Assembly: GCA_016703125.1 (NCBI GenBank)
Contig: JADJCR010000005.1
Coordinates: 62,001 to 126,000, forward strand
Origin: Micrococcales bacterium
GTDB lineage: Bacteria; Actinomycetota; Actinomycetes; S36-B12; UBA10799
Length of the DNA: 64,000 nucleotides
Direction of reading: 5' to 3'
Shown here: positions 55,608 to 64,000 of the stretch, one piece after another
How the letters are laid out: the number at the start of each line of letters is the position of its first letter
Position numbering within the stretch: the stretch's first letter is position 1
Notes under the pieces: model-generated
What the model was told of the DNA's origin: nothing
Database searches by the model: none
What the model saw: the letters and a program-made list of their open reading frames with translations, nothing else
Position numbers and translations under genes: made by a program

Positions 55608-58511
55608 TCAGCCGACTGCAGCCACGATCTCCGGCACCCTGCTCGCACGCACCGGGGCGCTGTGCAGGTAGCCCTGCACCCGGTCGCAGCCCAGGGCGCG
55701 CAGCGCCTCGAGCTGCGCTGGGCTCTCGACACCGATGGCGATAACCTCATGGCCCAGATCGTGGGCGACCTGGATGATCGCCTGCACGATGACCTGGTCC
55801 TCGCGGCTGCCGACCACGCCCGCCACAAAGGAACGATCGATCTTCACGTAGTCCGCGGCCACCCGCTTGAGGGCGGACAGTCCCATGTAGCCGGTCCCAA
55901 AGCCGTCGATGCCCACCTGGAACCCGAGGTGATGCAGTTGGCTCAGGCCGGACATGGTCTGCTCGGACTCCCAAAGGACTGGGGAGTCGATGACCTCGAA
56001 GCCCAGGTCACCCGGCTGCAGACCCGCGGCCAGAACCTGATCCAGGACCGCTTGCGGGAATCCCTGCTCGGCCACCTGGGCGGGCGAGATGTTGAGCTGA
56101 ACGCGCACCTTCAGGCCCGCCCGGCGCCACTGCGCCAGATCGTCGACGGCTAGGCGCAGGACCTCACCACCGAGGGCCCCCATCAACCCGCTGCGCTGAG
56201 CGCTGTCGATGAAGTCACCCGCCCCCACCGCGCCCGGTGCGGGGATCCGGACGAACGCCTCCACGTCGTTGACCTCGCCGCCGTCCAGCGGGACGACCGG
56301 TTGGTACTCCATGTGAACCGACCCATCGGCGATGGCGCGGCGCAGGTACTCCTGGTTCTCCATGCGGGTCAGGGCCGCAACCTCCAGGTTGTCCACGTAC
56401 GGCTCGACACGGTTGCGGCCGGCGTCCTTGGCGCGGTACATGGCCAGGTCCGCCTGCCGCAGCAGATCCTCGCTGCTGGTCCGCGGGTCCACCGTGGTGG
56501 CGACACCCACAGAGACGCTCAGCCCGACCTCACGGCCCTGCACCCGGAACTGCGCCCGCATGCTGTCGCACAGCCGCCCACCCAGATCCAGGGCCTGTTG
56601 CGGGGTGGCCACGTCCTCGGCGATCACCACGAACTCGTCGCCGCCGAGCCGGGCCACGGTGTCCTGCGGCCGCACGGCCCCCCGCAAGCGCTCGGCCACC
56701 GCCACCAGCACAACGTCGCCGGCCCGATGGCTCAGTGTGTCGTTGAGGGTCTTGAAACCGTCGAGGTCGCAGAACAGCACCGCCACATGGCTCTTGGTCC
56801 CCCACAGCCGCTGCAGAGACGCCTCGAGACGTTCCACCAGTGCATACCGGTTCGGCAAGCCGGTCAGGGCGTCATGACGGGCCTGATAGGTCAGCGTCTG
56901 CTCGGCATCGTGGCGGTCCGTCACATCCTCGATGACCGCCAGCGCGAACGCCTCGTCGTCGCGATCGCCGCCATGGAGTACCGAAATGGTCATGGCCACC
57001 CACAGCGTGCGACCCTGCGCCGTGACCACCCGGACCTCACGGGCGGTTCCCCTGCCCTCCTCGCGCACCACGTCCGGGGACCACGCCACCTCTCGCTCCT
57101 CGGGAGGCAGGAAACGGCGCAGGTCGTCCCCGCGCAGCCCGACCGGATCCGTGCCCAGGAGGGCCCCGAGGGCGGCGTTCGCGTCCAGGATCGGGCCGAG
57201 GGTGTCACCGGAGACCGCCAGTCGCGCCATGGCCACGGGGGAAAGGTCGAACGTCAGTCGCATCATCCGGTCCCGGCGTCGATGCTCGGTGACGTCCAGC
57301 GCCACCATCCCCACCGAGCGGTCGCCGCTGGCCGTCCGCGGCAGGGGGAATTTCGTGGCCATCAGTGTCCGCCGCGCCCGGCGCGGACCCACCCGGCTGA
57401 CGAACACCTGGGACCGGCTGGAACGCAGCACCTGCAGATCCTCCTGCTGCGCCTGCCGACCCAGGACTTCGCCGAGGACGTCGGGCCAGGAACGGCCTCG
57501 CAGTTCCTCGGCTGAGGTGTTGAGCACGCTGCAGAGCATCGGACTGACCATGTCCAGAGTGCCGACGCCCTGCTGGTCGTAGTGGGTGACGGCCACCACC
57601 GCAGGGCTGTTGCTGAGCATGGCGCGCACGAAGTCCTGACTGTCCTGCAGAAGTCGCTCCCCGTCACGCCGACGCTGCTCCTGCAGAGCCACCGCGTACA
57701 GCACCAGGACCCCTATGACAGTGGCGAGCACCGTCACCACGTGCATGGGCCAGGCGACACTCACGGCGTTCTTCCAGCCCACGCTGCTCTCACCACCGAT
57801 GAGCACAGCAGCCACCACCGTGCCTGCTCCGCTCACGGCCACCAGGCCCATGCGCAGCCCCAGCCACAGCAACACCGGCAGCAGCAGGTACCCGGGTCGC
57901 CCGGGGACGACGGCGGCACGAGCCAGGTAGGCCAGGAACGTCAGGACACCCACCGCCGACAGCAGCAGGACCAGCTCCACCCGGCGGCCGCGATGCTCGG
58001 GCAGATGCCACTGATCCATCTGCACCAGAGCCGGCAAGGGCAGCACCATCCCCAGACACACGGTGAGCCACCAGAGCGGCCAGTCCCCCACAGCCTCGGG
58101 GCGCACGACAACCAAAGCGCCCGCGGTCATTCCGCTGACGGAAACGGCCACCACACCCACTGTGAACAGGTCCGCCAGCGCCTGCACCCGGAACACGTGC
58201 AGTCTGCGCAAGATCGTGGCCATCAGCAGCGAGCCGCTGAGCACACCCACCGCCAGTGCCATGGCCGCCCCGACGGAGTATCCGGCCTGCCCGTAGACAA
58301 AGCCGAGGCTCACCAGCGCCGCCGTGCAGACCGCGCCCGCCACCGGCCGGGGCAGCGCAACGGCCGCGGCGACAACAATTCCGGCCGGCAACGCCACGGG
58401 TGGCAAACCGGATCCTGGTGTCGAGAAGGCGGCCAGAATGTACGCGCAGATCAGCACAGCCACCCAGGAGGCAGCGAGGCGACCAGGCAGCGTCACCATT
58501 GGTCCCGCCAT
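55608..58511 (-). CDS. Membrane GGDEF-EAL protein with PAS domains
   Basis: A 967-residue c-di-GMP protein. An N-terminal MASE-like sensor of about eight helices (10-270) is followed by two PAS-type domains (about 300-410 and 420-540), a GGDEF domain and an EAL domain. The cyclase is intact: RLGGDEFVVIAED with the inhibitory site RPQD just upstream. The EAL domain is degenerate: EAF instead of EAL, EVID instead of ELTE, DGFGTG instead of DDFGTG and AIGVES instead of AEGVE, although the lysine (VKIDRSFV) and LNISP remain. It probably makes c-di-GMP and only binds it with the EAL part. A TACGCT box lies 6 nt upstream of ATG 58511. Confidence 0.92.
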   Translation of the reverse strand: MAGPMVTLPGRLAASWVAVLICAYILAAFSTPGSGLPPVALPAGIVVAAAVALPRPVAGAVCTAALVSLGFVYGQAGYSVGAAMALAVGVLSGSLLMATILRRLHVFRVQALADLFTVGVVAVSVSGMTAGALVVVRPEAVGDWPLWWLTVCLGMVLPLPALVQMDQWHLPEHRGRRVELVLLLSAVGVLTFLAYLARAAVVPGRPGYLLLPVLLWLGLRMGLVAVSGAGTVVAAVLIGGESSVGWKNAVSVAWPMHVVTVLATVIGVLVLYAVALQEQRRRDGERLLQDSQDFVRAMLSNSPAVVAVTHYDQQGVGTLDMVSPMLCSVLNTSAEELRGRSWPDVLGEVLGRQAQQEDLQVLRSSRSQVFVSRVGPRRARRTLMATKFPLPRTASGDRSVGMVALDVTEHRRRDRMMRLTFDLSPVAMARLAVSGDTLGPILDANAALGALLGTDPVGLRGDDLRRFLPPEEREVAWSPDVVREEGRGTAREVRVVTAQGRTLWVAMTISVLHGGDRDDEAFALAVIEDVTDRHDAEQTLTYQARHDALTGLPNRYALVERLEASLQRLWGTKSHVAVLFCDLDGFKTLNDTLSHRAGDVVLVAVAERLRGAVRPQDTVARLGGDEFVVIAEDVATPQQALDLGGRLCDSMRAQFRVQGREVGLSVSVGVATTVDPRTSSEDLLRQADLAMYRAKDAGRNRVEPYVDNLEVAALTRMENQEYLRRAIADGSVHMEYQPVVPLDGGEVNDVEAFVRIPAPGAVGAGDFIDSAQRSGLMGALGGEVLRLAVDDLAQWRRAGLKVRVQLNISPAQVAEQGFPQAVLDQVLAAGLQPGDLGFEVIDSPVLWESEQTMSGLSQLHHLGFQVGIDGFGTGYMGLSALKRVAADYVKIDRSFVAGVVGSREDQVIVQAIIQVAHDLGHEVIAIGVESPAQLEALRALGCDRVQGYLHSAPVRASRVPEIVAAVG

Positions 58512-58517
58512 GGACCC

Positions 58518-58523
58518 AGCGTA
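58518..58523 (-). promoter_or_regulatory. Leaderless -10 box (TACGCT) of the GGDEF-EAL gene
   Basis: On the minus strand, TACGCT lies 6 nt before ATG 58511. Confidence 0.45.
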
Positions 58524-58567
58524 ATCAAACCGTCACTCAACGTCACCCGTTCGGCGTAGCGCGTCGG

Positions 58568-60484
58568 CTACTCCGCGGACTCGTCCACGTGGGCGTCCAG
58601 GTCGAGCGCCGCTGAGTCGGCACTGATCCATCCGATCACCTGGTGGCCGATCTGCTGGGCCGTCAGCCCGGCCTCGGCAAGGACCTGCGCCCGACTGCCG
58701 TGATCGAGGAACCTCTGCGGGATCCCGATTGTGCGCAGAGGTGTCCGTGACCCCGCCTCCCGCATCCGCCCGGCGATGGCGGCGCCAACCCCGCCCACCA
58801 CCCCGTTGTCCTCGATGGTGACCACCAGGCGATACCGCTGCGCCATCTCCACCACTTCGTCCGGCACGGGTTTGACCCACCGCGGATCGACGACGGTGGC
58901 GCCGATCTCCTGGTCGGCCAACCGGTCAGCCACGTCCAGCGCCGGCCCGGCCATGGCACCCACGGCCACAATGAGCACGTCCGGCCGCCCCCGGTCGTAC
59001 AGAAGGTCGACTCCGCCTTGGCTGCGAATAGTCGGGATGTCCTCGGGCAGCGCCCCTTTGGCGAATCGCACCACTGTCGGGGCGTCACCGACCGCGACCG
59101 CCTCGCGCAGGTTCGCCCGCAGCCGGGTCCCGTCGCGCGGAGCTGCCAGCCGCAGCCCCGGCACCACCTGCAGGATCGACATGTCCCACATCCCGTTGTG
59201 GCTGGCACCGTCGTCGCCGGTGACACCGGCACGGTCGAGCACGATCGTGACACCTGCACGGTGCAGCGCGGCGTCCATGAGCACTTGGTCGAAGGCGCGG
59301 TTGAGGAACGTGGCGTAGATGGCCACCACCGGATGCAGCCCGCCCATGGCCATGCCCACAGCCGAGGTGATGGCGTGCTGCTCGGCGATACCCACGTCGT
59401 AGACCCGCTGCGGGTACTGCTGCTTCATGGCCGCCAGGCCGGTCGGGCCGAGCATGGCAGCGGTGATGGCGACGACGTCGGGCCGCTCCGCGGCCACAGC
59501 ACACATCTCATCGGAGAACACCGACGTCCAGCTCGTGCGCGCCGCGGCAGTCGGCCGTCCGGTGGCGGGGTCGATGACCGGGACGCCGTGGAAACGGTCG
59601 GCCTCGTCCTGCTCGGCCGGCGGATAGCCGCGGCCCTTCTGCGTCAGTACGTGCACGAGGACCGGGCCGGGGTAGCGCTTGGCCCGCCGCAGCGCCTGCT
59701 CCACCGCCTCCCGGTCGTGCCCGGGGACCGGGCCCAGGTACTTCAGGCCGAGATCCTCGAACATCCCCTGCGGCGCGACAACGTCCTTGACCCCCTTCTT
59801 GAGCCCGTGCAGGGTCTCGAAGGCCGGCCGTCCGACCACCGGCGTGCGGTCCAGGACTTTGCGCCCCCACTCGAGGAACCGCTCGTACCCCTTCGTCGTG
59901 CGCAGGGTCGCCAAGTGGTTGGCCAGCCCGCCGATGGTCGGGTCGTAACTGCGCTCGTTGTCGTTGACGATGACCACCATCGGGCGGTTGGACGCCGCGA
60001 TGTTGTTCAACGCCTCCCAGGCCATACCCCCGGTCAGGGCACCGTCGCCGATCACCGCCACGACGTGCCGGCTGTTCAGCATGCCGCGGGCCTCCCAGGC
60101 CTTGGCCAAGCCGTCGGCGTACGCCAGTGCGGTACTCGCGTGGGAGTTCTCGATCCAGTCGTGGGGGCTCTCAGCGCGGCTGGGATAGCCGGACAGCCCA
60201 CCCTTCTGGCGCAACGTGTCGAAGGCGTCGCGGCGTCCGGTCACAATCTTGTGGACGTACGCCTGGTGACCGGTGTCCCAGAGCAGCGCGTCGCGCGGGG
60301 AGTCGAAGACCCGGTGCATGGCCAGGGTCAGTTCCACGACACCGAGGTTGGGGCCGAGGTGACCGCCGGTGCGCGACACCTTCGCCACCAGGAACTCACG
60401 GATCTCGCCGGCCAGTTGCTCCAACTGCCCGTCATCGAGCGAGCGCAGGTCGTCGGGACCACGGATCCCCTCGAGAACGGACAC
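58568..60484 (-). CDS. dxs: 1-deoxy-D-xylulose-5-phosphate synthase
   Basis: A 638-residue thiamine-diphosphate enzyme that condenses pyruvate with glyceraldehyde 3-phosphate, the first step of the MEP isoprenoid pathway. The N-terminal [20 protein letters not shown], the diphosphate-binding [18 protein letters not shown], the mid-domain [20 protein letters not shown] and the C-terminal transketolase domain are all present at family length. GTG 60484 follows a TACACT box at the leaderless distance. It is separate from the downstream GGDEF gene (56 bp). Confidence 0.96.
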   Translation of the reverse strand: MSVLEGIRGPDDLRSLDDGQLEQLAGEIREFLVAKVSRTGGHLGPNLGVVELTLAMHRVFDSPRDALLWDTGHQAYVHKIVTGRRDAFDTLRQKGGLSGYPSRAESPHDWIENSHASTALAYADGLAKAWEARGMLNSRHVVAVIGDGALTGGMAWEALNNIAASNRPMVVIVNDNERSYDPTIGGLANHLATLRTTKGYERFLEWGRKVLDRTPVVGRPAFETLHGLKKGVKDVVAPQGMFEDLGLKYLGPVPGHDREAVEQALRRAKRYPGPVLVHVLTQKGRGYPPAEQDEADRFHGVPVIDPATGRPTAAARTSWTSVFSDEMCAVAAERPDVVAITAAMLGPTGLAAMKQQYPQRVYDVGIAEQHAITSAVGMAMGGLHPVVAIYATFLNRAFDQVLMDAALHRAGVTIVLDRAGVTGDDGASHNGMWDMSILQVVPGLRLAAPRDGTRLRANLREAVAVGDAPTVVRFAKGALPEDIPTIRSQGGVDLLYDRGRPDVLIVAVGAMAGPALDVADRLADQEIGATVVDPRWVKPVPDEVVEMAQRYRLVVTIEDNGVVGGVGAAIAGRMREAGSRTPLRTIGIPQRFLDHGSRAQVLAEAGLTAQQIGHQVIGWISADSAALDLDAHVDESAE

Positions 60485-60490
60485 CGTTCA

Positions 60491-60496
60491 AGTGTA
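60491..60496 (-). promoter_or_regulatory. Leaderless -10 box (TACACT) of dxs
   Basis: On the minus strand, TACACT ends 6 nt before GTG 60484. Confidence 0.55.
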
Positions 60497-60541
60497 CGGC
60501 GACCCACGCGGGGCGCCCGTCGGGACGCGGGGGCCCCGCGC

Positions 60542-60901
60542 TCACAGCCGTGGTCGCCATACCTGCCCGCGCAGGGCCTGCTCGACCAGGCCCACCTCGC
60601 GCGCGCTGCGACTGAACTGCGCCGCGAGATCCTCCAGGGCCAACAACCCCGCGTCGATCTCGGTCGGCTCGAGCCAGTCGCGCATCCGGGCACGCAACTG
60701 CCGGTAGACCTCACGGGTCCCATCGAGGGTCGCCCGCGCGTGATGCTCGGCCACCATCGCCAGGATCAGCGGGTGTTTGCGGGCCGGTGACAGGCGGTAC
60801 TCCGGCGGCAGGCGATCGAGCAGCCATCCGGTGACCGACTCCTCGAAGCCCGCCCCCGGAGGTGGGAGGTCGGACGGCCACCCGGGTGGCGCAGTGGTCA
60901 C
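60542..60901 (-). CDS. Small conserved actinobacterial protein coupled to acnA
   Basis: A 119-residue cytosolic, helical protein: [40 protein letters not shown] and [20 protein letters not shown]. Similar small proteins occur near aconitase genes in actinobacteria, but no function is known to me. Its ATG overlaps the acnA stop (60898-60901), so it is translated from the aconitase message. No domain or motif for catalysis is visible. Confidence 0.65.
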   Translation of the reverse strand: MTTAPPGWPSDLPPPGAGFEESVTGWLLDRLPPEYRLSPARKHPLILAMVAEHHARATLDGTREVYRQLRARMRDWLEPTEIDAGLLALEDLAAQFSRSAREVGLVEQALRGQVWRPRL

Positions 60902-63549
60902 GACTCCAGCAGCGAGCGCAGCACGTACTGCAGGATGCCACCGTTGCGGAAGTAGTCGGCCTCGCCAGGGGTGTCGATGCGAACCACGGCATCGAACTCG
61001 ACAACGCCGGTGTCCGATGCCGCCCGTACCTTCACGGTCGCCGGAATCCCACCGGCGTTGAGATCGGAGATCCCCGTGACATCAAAGGTCTCCGTGCCGG
61101 TCAGCCCGAGGGTGTCGGCGGTCTGGCCGGGCGGGAACTGCAGCGGCAGCACGCCCATGCCGATGAGGTTCGACCGATGGATGCGCTCGAAGGACTCGGC
61201 GATCACGACCTTCACCCCCAGCAGGGACGTGCCCTTGGCCGCCCAGTCCCGCGACGAGCCGGAGCCGTACTCCTTGCCGGCCAGGATCATCAGGGGCACG
61301 CCGGTGGCGGCGTAGTTCTGGGCCGCGTCGTAGATCGTCGACGGCTCGCCGGTGGTGAAGTCCACGGTGAAGCCGCCTTCGACGCCGGGGACCAACTCGT
61401 TGCGCAGCCGGATGTTGGCAAACGTGCCGCGGATCATGACCTCGTGGTTGCCGCGGCGCGACCCGTAGGAGTTGAAGTCCTTGGGAGACACCCCGTGCGC
61501 GGCGAGGTACCGGCCAGCAGGGGAATCGGCCTTGATCGCACCGGCCGGGGAGATGTGGTCGGTGGTCACCGAGTCCCCGAGCCTGGCCAGGACCCGGGCG
61601 CCAGTCACGTCGGTCACCGGTGCCGGAACGGCCTGCATGCCCTCGAAGTACGGTGGCCTGCGCACGTAGGTCGAATCGGCGTCCCAAGCGAAGGTCGAGC
61701 CGGTCGGGGTGGGCAGGTTCTGCCAGGTCTGGTCACCGGCGAACACGTCGGCGTATCGCCGGGCGTACATGTCGTCGTCGATCGCCTGCCGGATGACGTC
61801 CTGCACCTCGGTGTCGGTGGGCCAGATGTCGCGCAGGTACACCGGTCGGCCGTCGGCGCCGGTGCCCAGCGGCTCGGTGACGATGTCCACGTCCATCCGG
61901 CCCAGCAGGGCGTAAGCCACCACCAGTGGCGGGGAGGCCAAGTAGTTCATCTTGACGTCCGGGTTGATGCGCCCTTCGAAGTTGCGGTTGCCGGAGAGCA
62001 CGGACACCGCCGCCAGGTCCGCACCCTGGATCGCCTCGCTCAACGCCGTGGGCAGCGGGCCGGAGTTGCCGATGCACGTCGTGCAGCCGTACCCCACGAT
62101 GTCGAAGCCGAGCTTCTCCAGGTACGGCATCAGCCCGGACTTCTCGTAGTAGTCGGTGACGACCTGCGATCCCGGGGCCAAGGACGTCTTCACCCACGGC
62201 TTACGCGTCAGGCCGGCCTCCACCGCCTTCTTGGCGAGCAGCGCGGCGCCCAGCATCACCGACGGGTTGGACGTGTTCGTGCACGAGGTGATGGCCGCGA
62301 TGACCACTGCACCGTGCCCGATGGTGACCTCCTGGCCTTCCATCGTCAGGGTTGCCGTGGTGGCAGGGTCGTCGGTGTAGGCCGGCAGCGCCTCACCGAA
62401 AGCGTGCGCCGCGGTGGCCAGCGGCACCCGGTCCTGCGGGCGCTTCGGCCCGGCGAGACTGGGTACCACGTCGCCGAGGTCGAGTTCGAGGTACTCGGAG
62501 TAGGCCGGCTCACGCGCCGGGTCGTGCCACAGCCCCTGGGCCTTGGCGTAGGCCTCCACGACGGTGATCTGCTGGTCGCTGCGGCCGGTGAGCCGCAGGT
62601 AGGCCAGCGTCTCGTCGTCAAGGGGGAAAATGGCCGCCGTGGAGCCGTACTCGGGGCTCATGTTGCCGATGGTTGCGCGATTCGCCAGGGGCACTGCTGC
62701 CACGCCGTCACCGTAGAACTCGACGAACTTGCCGACGACGCCGTGCTGCCGCAACTTCTCCGTGATGGTGAGGACCAAGTCCGTGGCGGTCGCCCCGGCG
62801 GGCAACTTGCCGGACAGCTTGAATCCCACGACCCGCGGGATGAGCATGCTCACCGGCTGCCCGAGCATGGCCGCCTCGGCCTCGATGCCACCGACCCCCC
62901 AGCCCAGCACGCCGAGTCCGTTGACCATGGTGGTGTGGGAGTCGGTGCCCACGCAGGTGTCCGGGTAGGCCTGCCCGTCGCGGATCATCACGACCCGGGC
63001 GAGGTGCTCGATGTTGACCTGGTGCACGATGCCGGTGCCCGGCGGCACCACCCGGAACTCGTCGAACGCGCTCTGCCCCCAGCGCAGGAACTGGTACCGC
63101 TCGCGGTTGCGCTCGTATTCCAGCTGCACGTTCAGTTGCAGCGCCTGCTGCGTCCCGAAGTAGTCCGCAATGACGCTGTGATCGATCACGAGTTCGGCCG
63201 GCGCCAGCGGGTTGATGCGCGCCGGATCCCCGCCCATCGCCGTGAACGCCTCGCGCATGGTGGCGAGGTCGACGACACACGGGACCCCCGTGAAGTCCTG
63301 CATGATGACCCGGGCTGGGGTGAACTGGATCTCCTGGCTGGGCGTGGCCGTGGGATCCCAGTCCGCAAGCGCCCGGATCTGGTCTGCGGTGACATTGGCG
63401 CCGTCCTCGGTACGCAGCAGGTTCTCCAGGAGGACCCGATGTGTGTAGGGGAGGTCCAGCTCGCCCAGGGCATCGAGGCGGAAGATCTCGAAGGACTCCT
63501 CCCCCACCTGCAACTGCGACTTGGCACCGAAACTGTCGAGGCTTGCCAC
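60898..63549 (-). CDS. acnA: Aconitate hydratase AcnA
   Basis: About 883 residues. The iron-sulfur ligands are the cysteine in [13 protein letters not shown] and two in [47 protein letters not shown] [19 protein letters not shown], and the C-terminal [17 protein letters not shown] (substrate-binding loop) are present. The enzyme isomerises citrate to isocitrate in the TCA cycle and may bind RNA when its cluster is lost. GTG 63549 is preferred because GGGAG lies 5 nt upstream; ATG 63561 is in frame and also possible. Confidence 0.96.
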   Translation of the reverse strand: MASLDSFGAKSQLQVGEESFEIFRLDALGELDLPYTHRVLLENLLRTEDGANVTADQIRALADWDPTATPSQEIQFTPARVIMQDFTGVPCVVDLATMREAFTAMGGDPARINPLAPAELVIDHSVIADYFGTQQALQLNVQLEYERNRERYQFLRWGQSAFDEFRVVPPGTGIVHQVNIEHLARVVMIRDGQAYPDTCVGTDSHTTMVNGLGVLGWGVGGIEAEAAMLGQPVSMLIPRVVGFKLSGKLPAGATATDLVLTITEKLRQHGVVGKFVEFYGDGVAAVPLANRATIGNMSPEYGSTAAIFPLDDETLAYLRLTGRSDQQITVVEAYAKAQGLWHDPAREPAYSEYLELDLGDVVPSLAGPKRPQDRVPLATAAHAFGEALPAYTDDPATTATLTMEGQEVTIGHGAVVIAAITSCTNTSNPSVMLGAALLAKKAVEAGLTRKPWVKTSLAPGSQVVTDYYEKSGLMPYLEKLGFDIVGYGCTTCIGNSGPLPTALSEAIQGADLAAVSVLSGNRNFEGRINPDVKMNYLASPPLVVAYALLGRMDVDIVTEPLGTGADGRPVYLRDIWPTDTEVQDVIRQAIDDDMYARRYADVFAGDQTWQNLPTPTGSTFAWDADSTYVRRPPYFEGMQAVPAPVTDVTGARVLARLGDSVTTDHISPAGAIKADSPAGRYLAAHGVSPKDFNSYGSRRGNHEVMIRGTFANIRLRNELVPGVEGGFTVDFTTGEPSTIYDAAQNYAATGVPLMILAGKEYGSGSSRDWAAKGTSLLGVKVVIAESFERIHRSNLIGMGVLPLQFPPGQTADTLGLTGTETFDVTGISDLNAGGIPATVKVRAASDTGVVEFDAVVRIDTPGEADYFRNGGILQYVLRSLLES

Positions 63550-63619
63550 TACATCTCCCATCGCCGGACGGTCGCCACCAGCCTAGTGCGCCATCGGCAC
63601 GGCCCGGAACGCCAGGCGG

Positions 63620-64000
63620 CTACCGTCGGGTGGGGCGCAGCCGCACGACCGTCTCCAGGTGGGCCGTCCCCGGGAACAGGTCGAAGCCCTCGATGCGATC
63701 AGGCTCGTAACCCGCGTCGCGGAACCAGGCCAGGTCCCGGGCCAAGGTCGACGGTTCGCATGACACGTACACGACCGTCCGCGCCCGGGTGGCGGCGATG
63801 GCGGTGACCACGGCCCGTCCCGCCCCGGCCCGTGGTGGGTCCAGCACCACCACGTCGGCCGGTTCGGGGTGGTGTGCCCAGCGCCGGACGTCGCGTGCCA
63901 CGACCCGGGTTGACGGGTCACCCGCGGCATTGGCCCGGGCATAGCCTGCGGCACGACGGTCCCCCTCGACCAGCACCACCTGCTGCCAGTGCTCGCTCAT
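63620..64000 (-). CDS. TrmA/RlmD-family RNA m5U methyltransferase, C-terminal part (partial at window edge)
   Basis: The last ~126 residues of a class I RNA methyltransferase; the gene continues beyond 64000. VVLVEGDRRAAGYARANA (SAM-binding acidic strand), DVVVLDPPRAGAG (motif IV), VYVSCEPSTLARDL with the catalytic Cys, and GFDLFPGTAHLETVVRLRP are the diagnostic C-terminal blocks of TrmA/RlmC/RlmD-type uridine-5 methyltransferases. The Met at 64000 is probably internal. Which rRNA or tRNA position is modified cannot be told. Confidence 0.9.
   Translation of the reverse strand: MSEHWQQVVLVEGDRRAAGYARANAAGDPSTRVVARDVRRWAHHPEPADVVVLDPPRAGAGRAVVTAIAATRARTVVYVSCEPSTLARDLAWFRDAGYEPDRIEGFDLFPGTAHLETVVRLRPTRR

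Noticed and set aside
60862..63807. A 981-residue plus-strand frame antisense to acnA
   Set aside because: It mirrors the aconitase gene on the other strand; long antisense frames are common at this GC content.

Overview
The window is chromosomal DNA of a high-GC Gram-positive actinobacterium (Actinomycetota). The evidence is: very high GC with GTG/TTG starts; at least eleven genes whose start codon lies 6-7 nt after a TAnnnT box, the actinobacterial leaderless pattern; a coproporphyrin-type haem locus (hemE, hemG/hemY-type oxidase, hemQ); an F420-type LLM oxidoreductase; a furA-katG pair; DUF3000 and DUF2505 proteins; and the order DUF3000, WhiI-like regulator, ribonuclease D, thiolase, FadB-like protein, which resembles Streptomyces. 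I cannot name the genus.

Layout. 1-7.1 kb is ordinary chromosome: a maltokinase start, an AidB-like acyl-CoA dehydrogenase, DUF2505, a winged-helix protein, ZapE, a RibD-like reductase, and a coupled ATP-dependent DNA ligase plus LigD-type polymerase. 7.1-18.9 kb is accessory. It holds three toxin-antitoxin modules (DUF433/DUF5615, Phd/RelE-like, Phd/VapC), an ion-channel-like protein with an altered filter, a two-component system, and two dispersed intergenic repeat families. 18.9-30.7 kb carries secreted proteins (SGNH hydrolase, ASH-domain protein, beta-lactamase-like lipoprotein, small secreted proteins) that tend to share a short basic C-terminal tail. It also holds PlsC and RNase J, a degenerate duplication, and long G/C homopolymer tracts that look like sequence artefacts. 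30.7-37.4 kb holds a DUF222/HNH protein, an orphan AAA ATPase, a PadR/membrane-protein pair, an LLM oxidoreductase and a broken hydrolase.

37.3-64 kb is conserved core: furA-katG (peroxide defence), moxR-DUF58-transglutaminase-like, msrB, hemQ-hemG-hemE, DUF3000, a WhiI-like regulator, ribonuclease D, fadA-fadB, a GGDEF/EAL protein, dxs, and acnA with a small partner. The start of an RNA m5U methyltransferase is cut by the right edge.

Many conserved genes here (RNase J, fadA, fadB, the ASH protein, the DUF222/HNH gene, a membrane protein) are broken by single-base indels, often in G/C runs. Most of these breaks are probably consensus errors rather than decay. A few loci (CPBP protease, EamA transporter, alpha/beta hydrolase, a secreted paralogue) also lack internal segments and may be genuinely degenerate. 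No tRNA, rRNA, CRISPR array or transposase was recognised.
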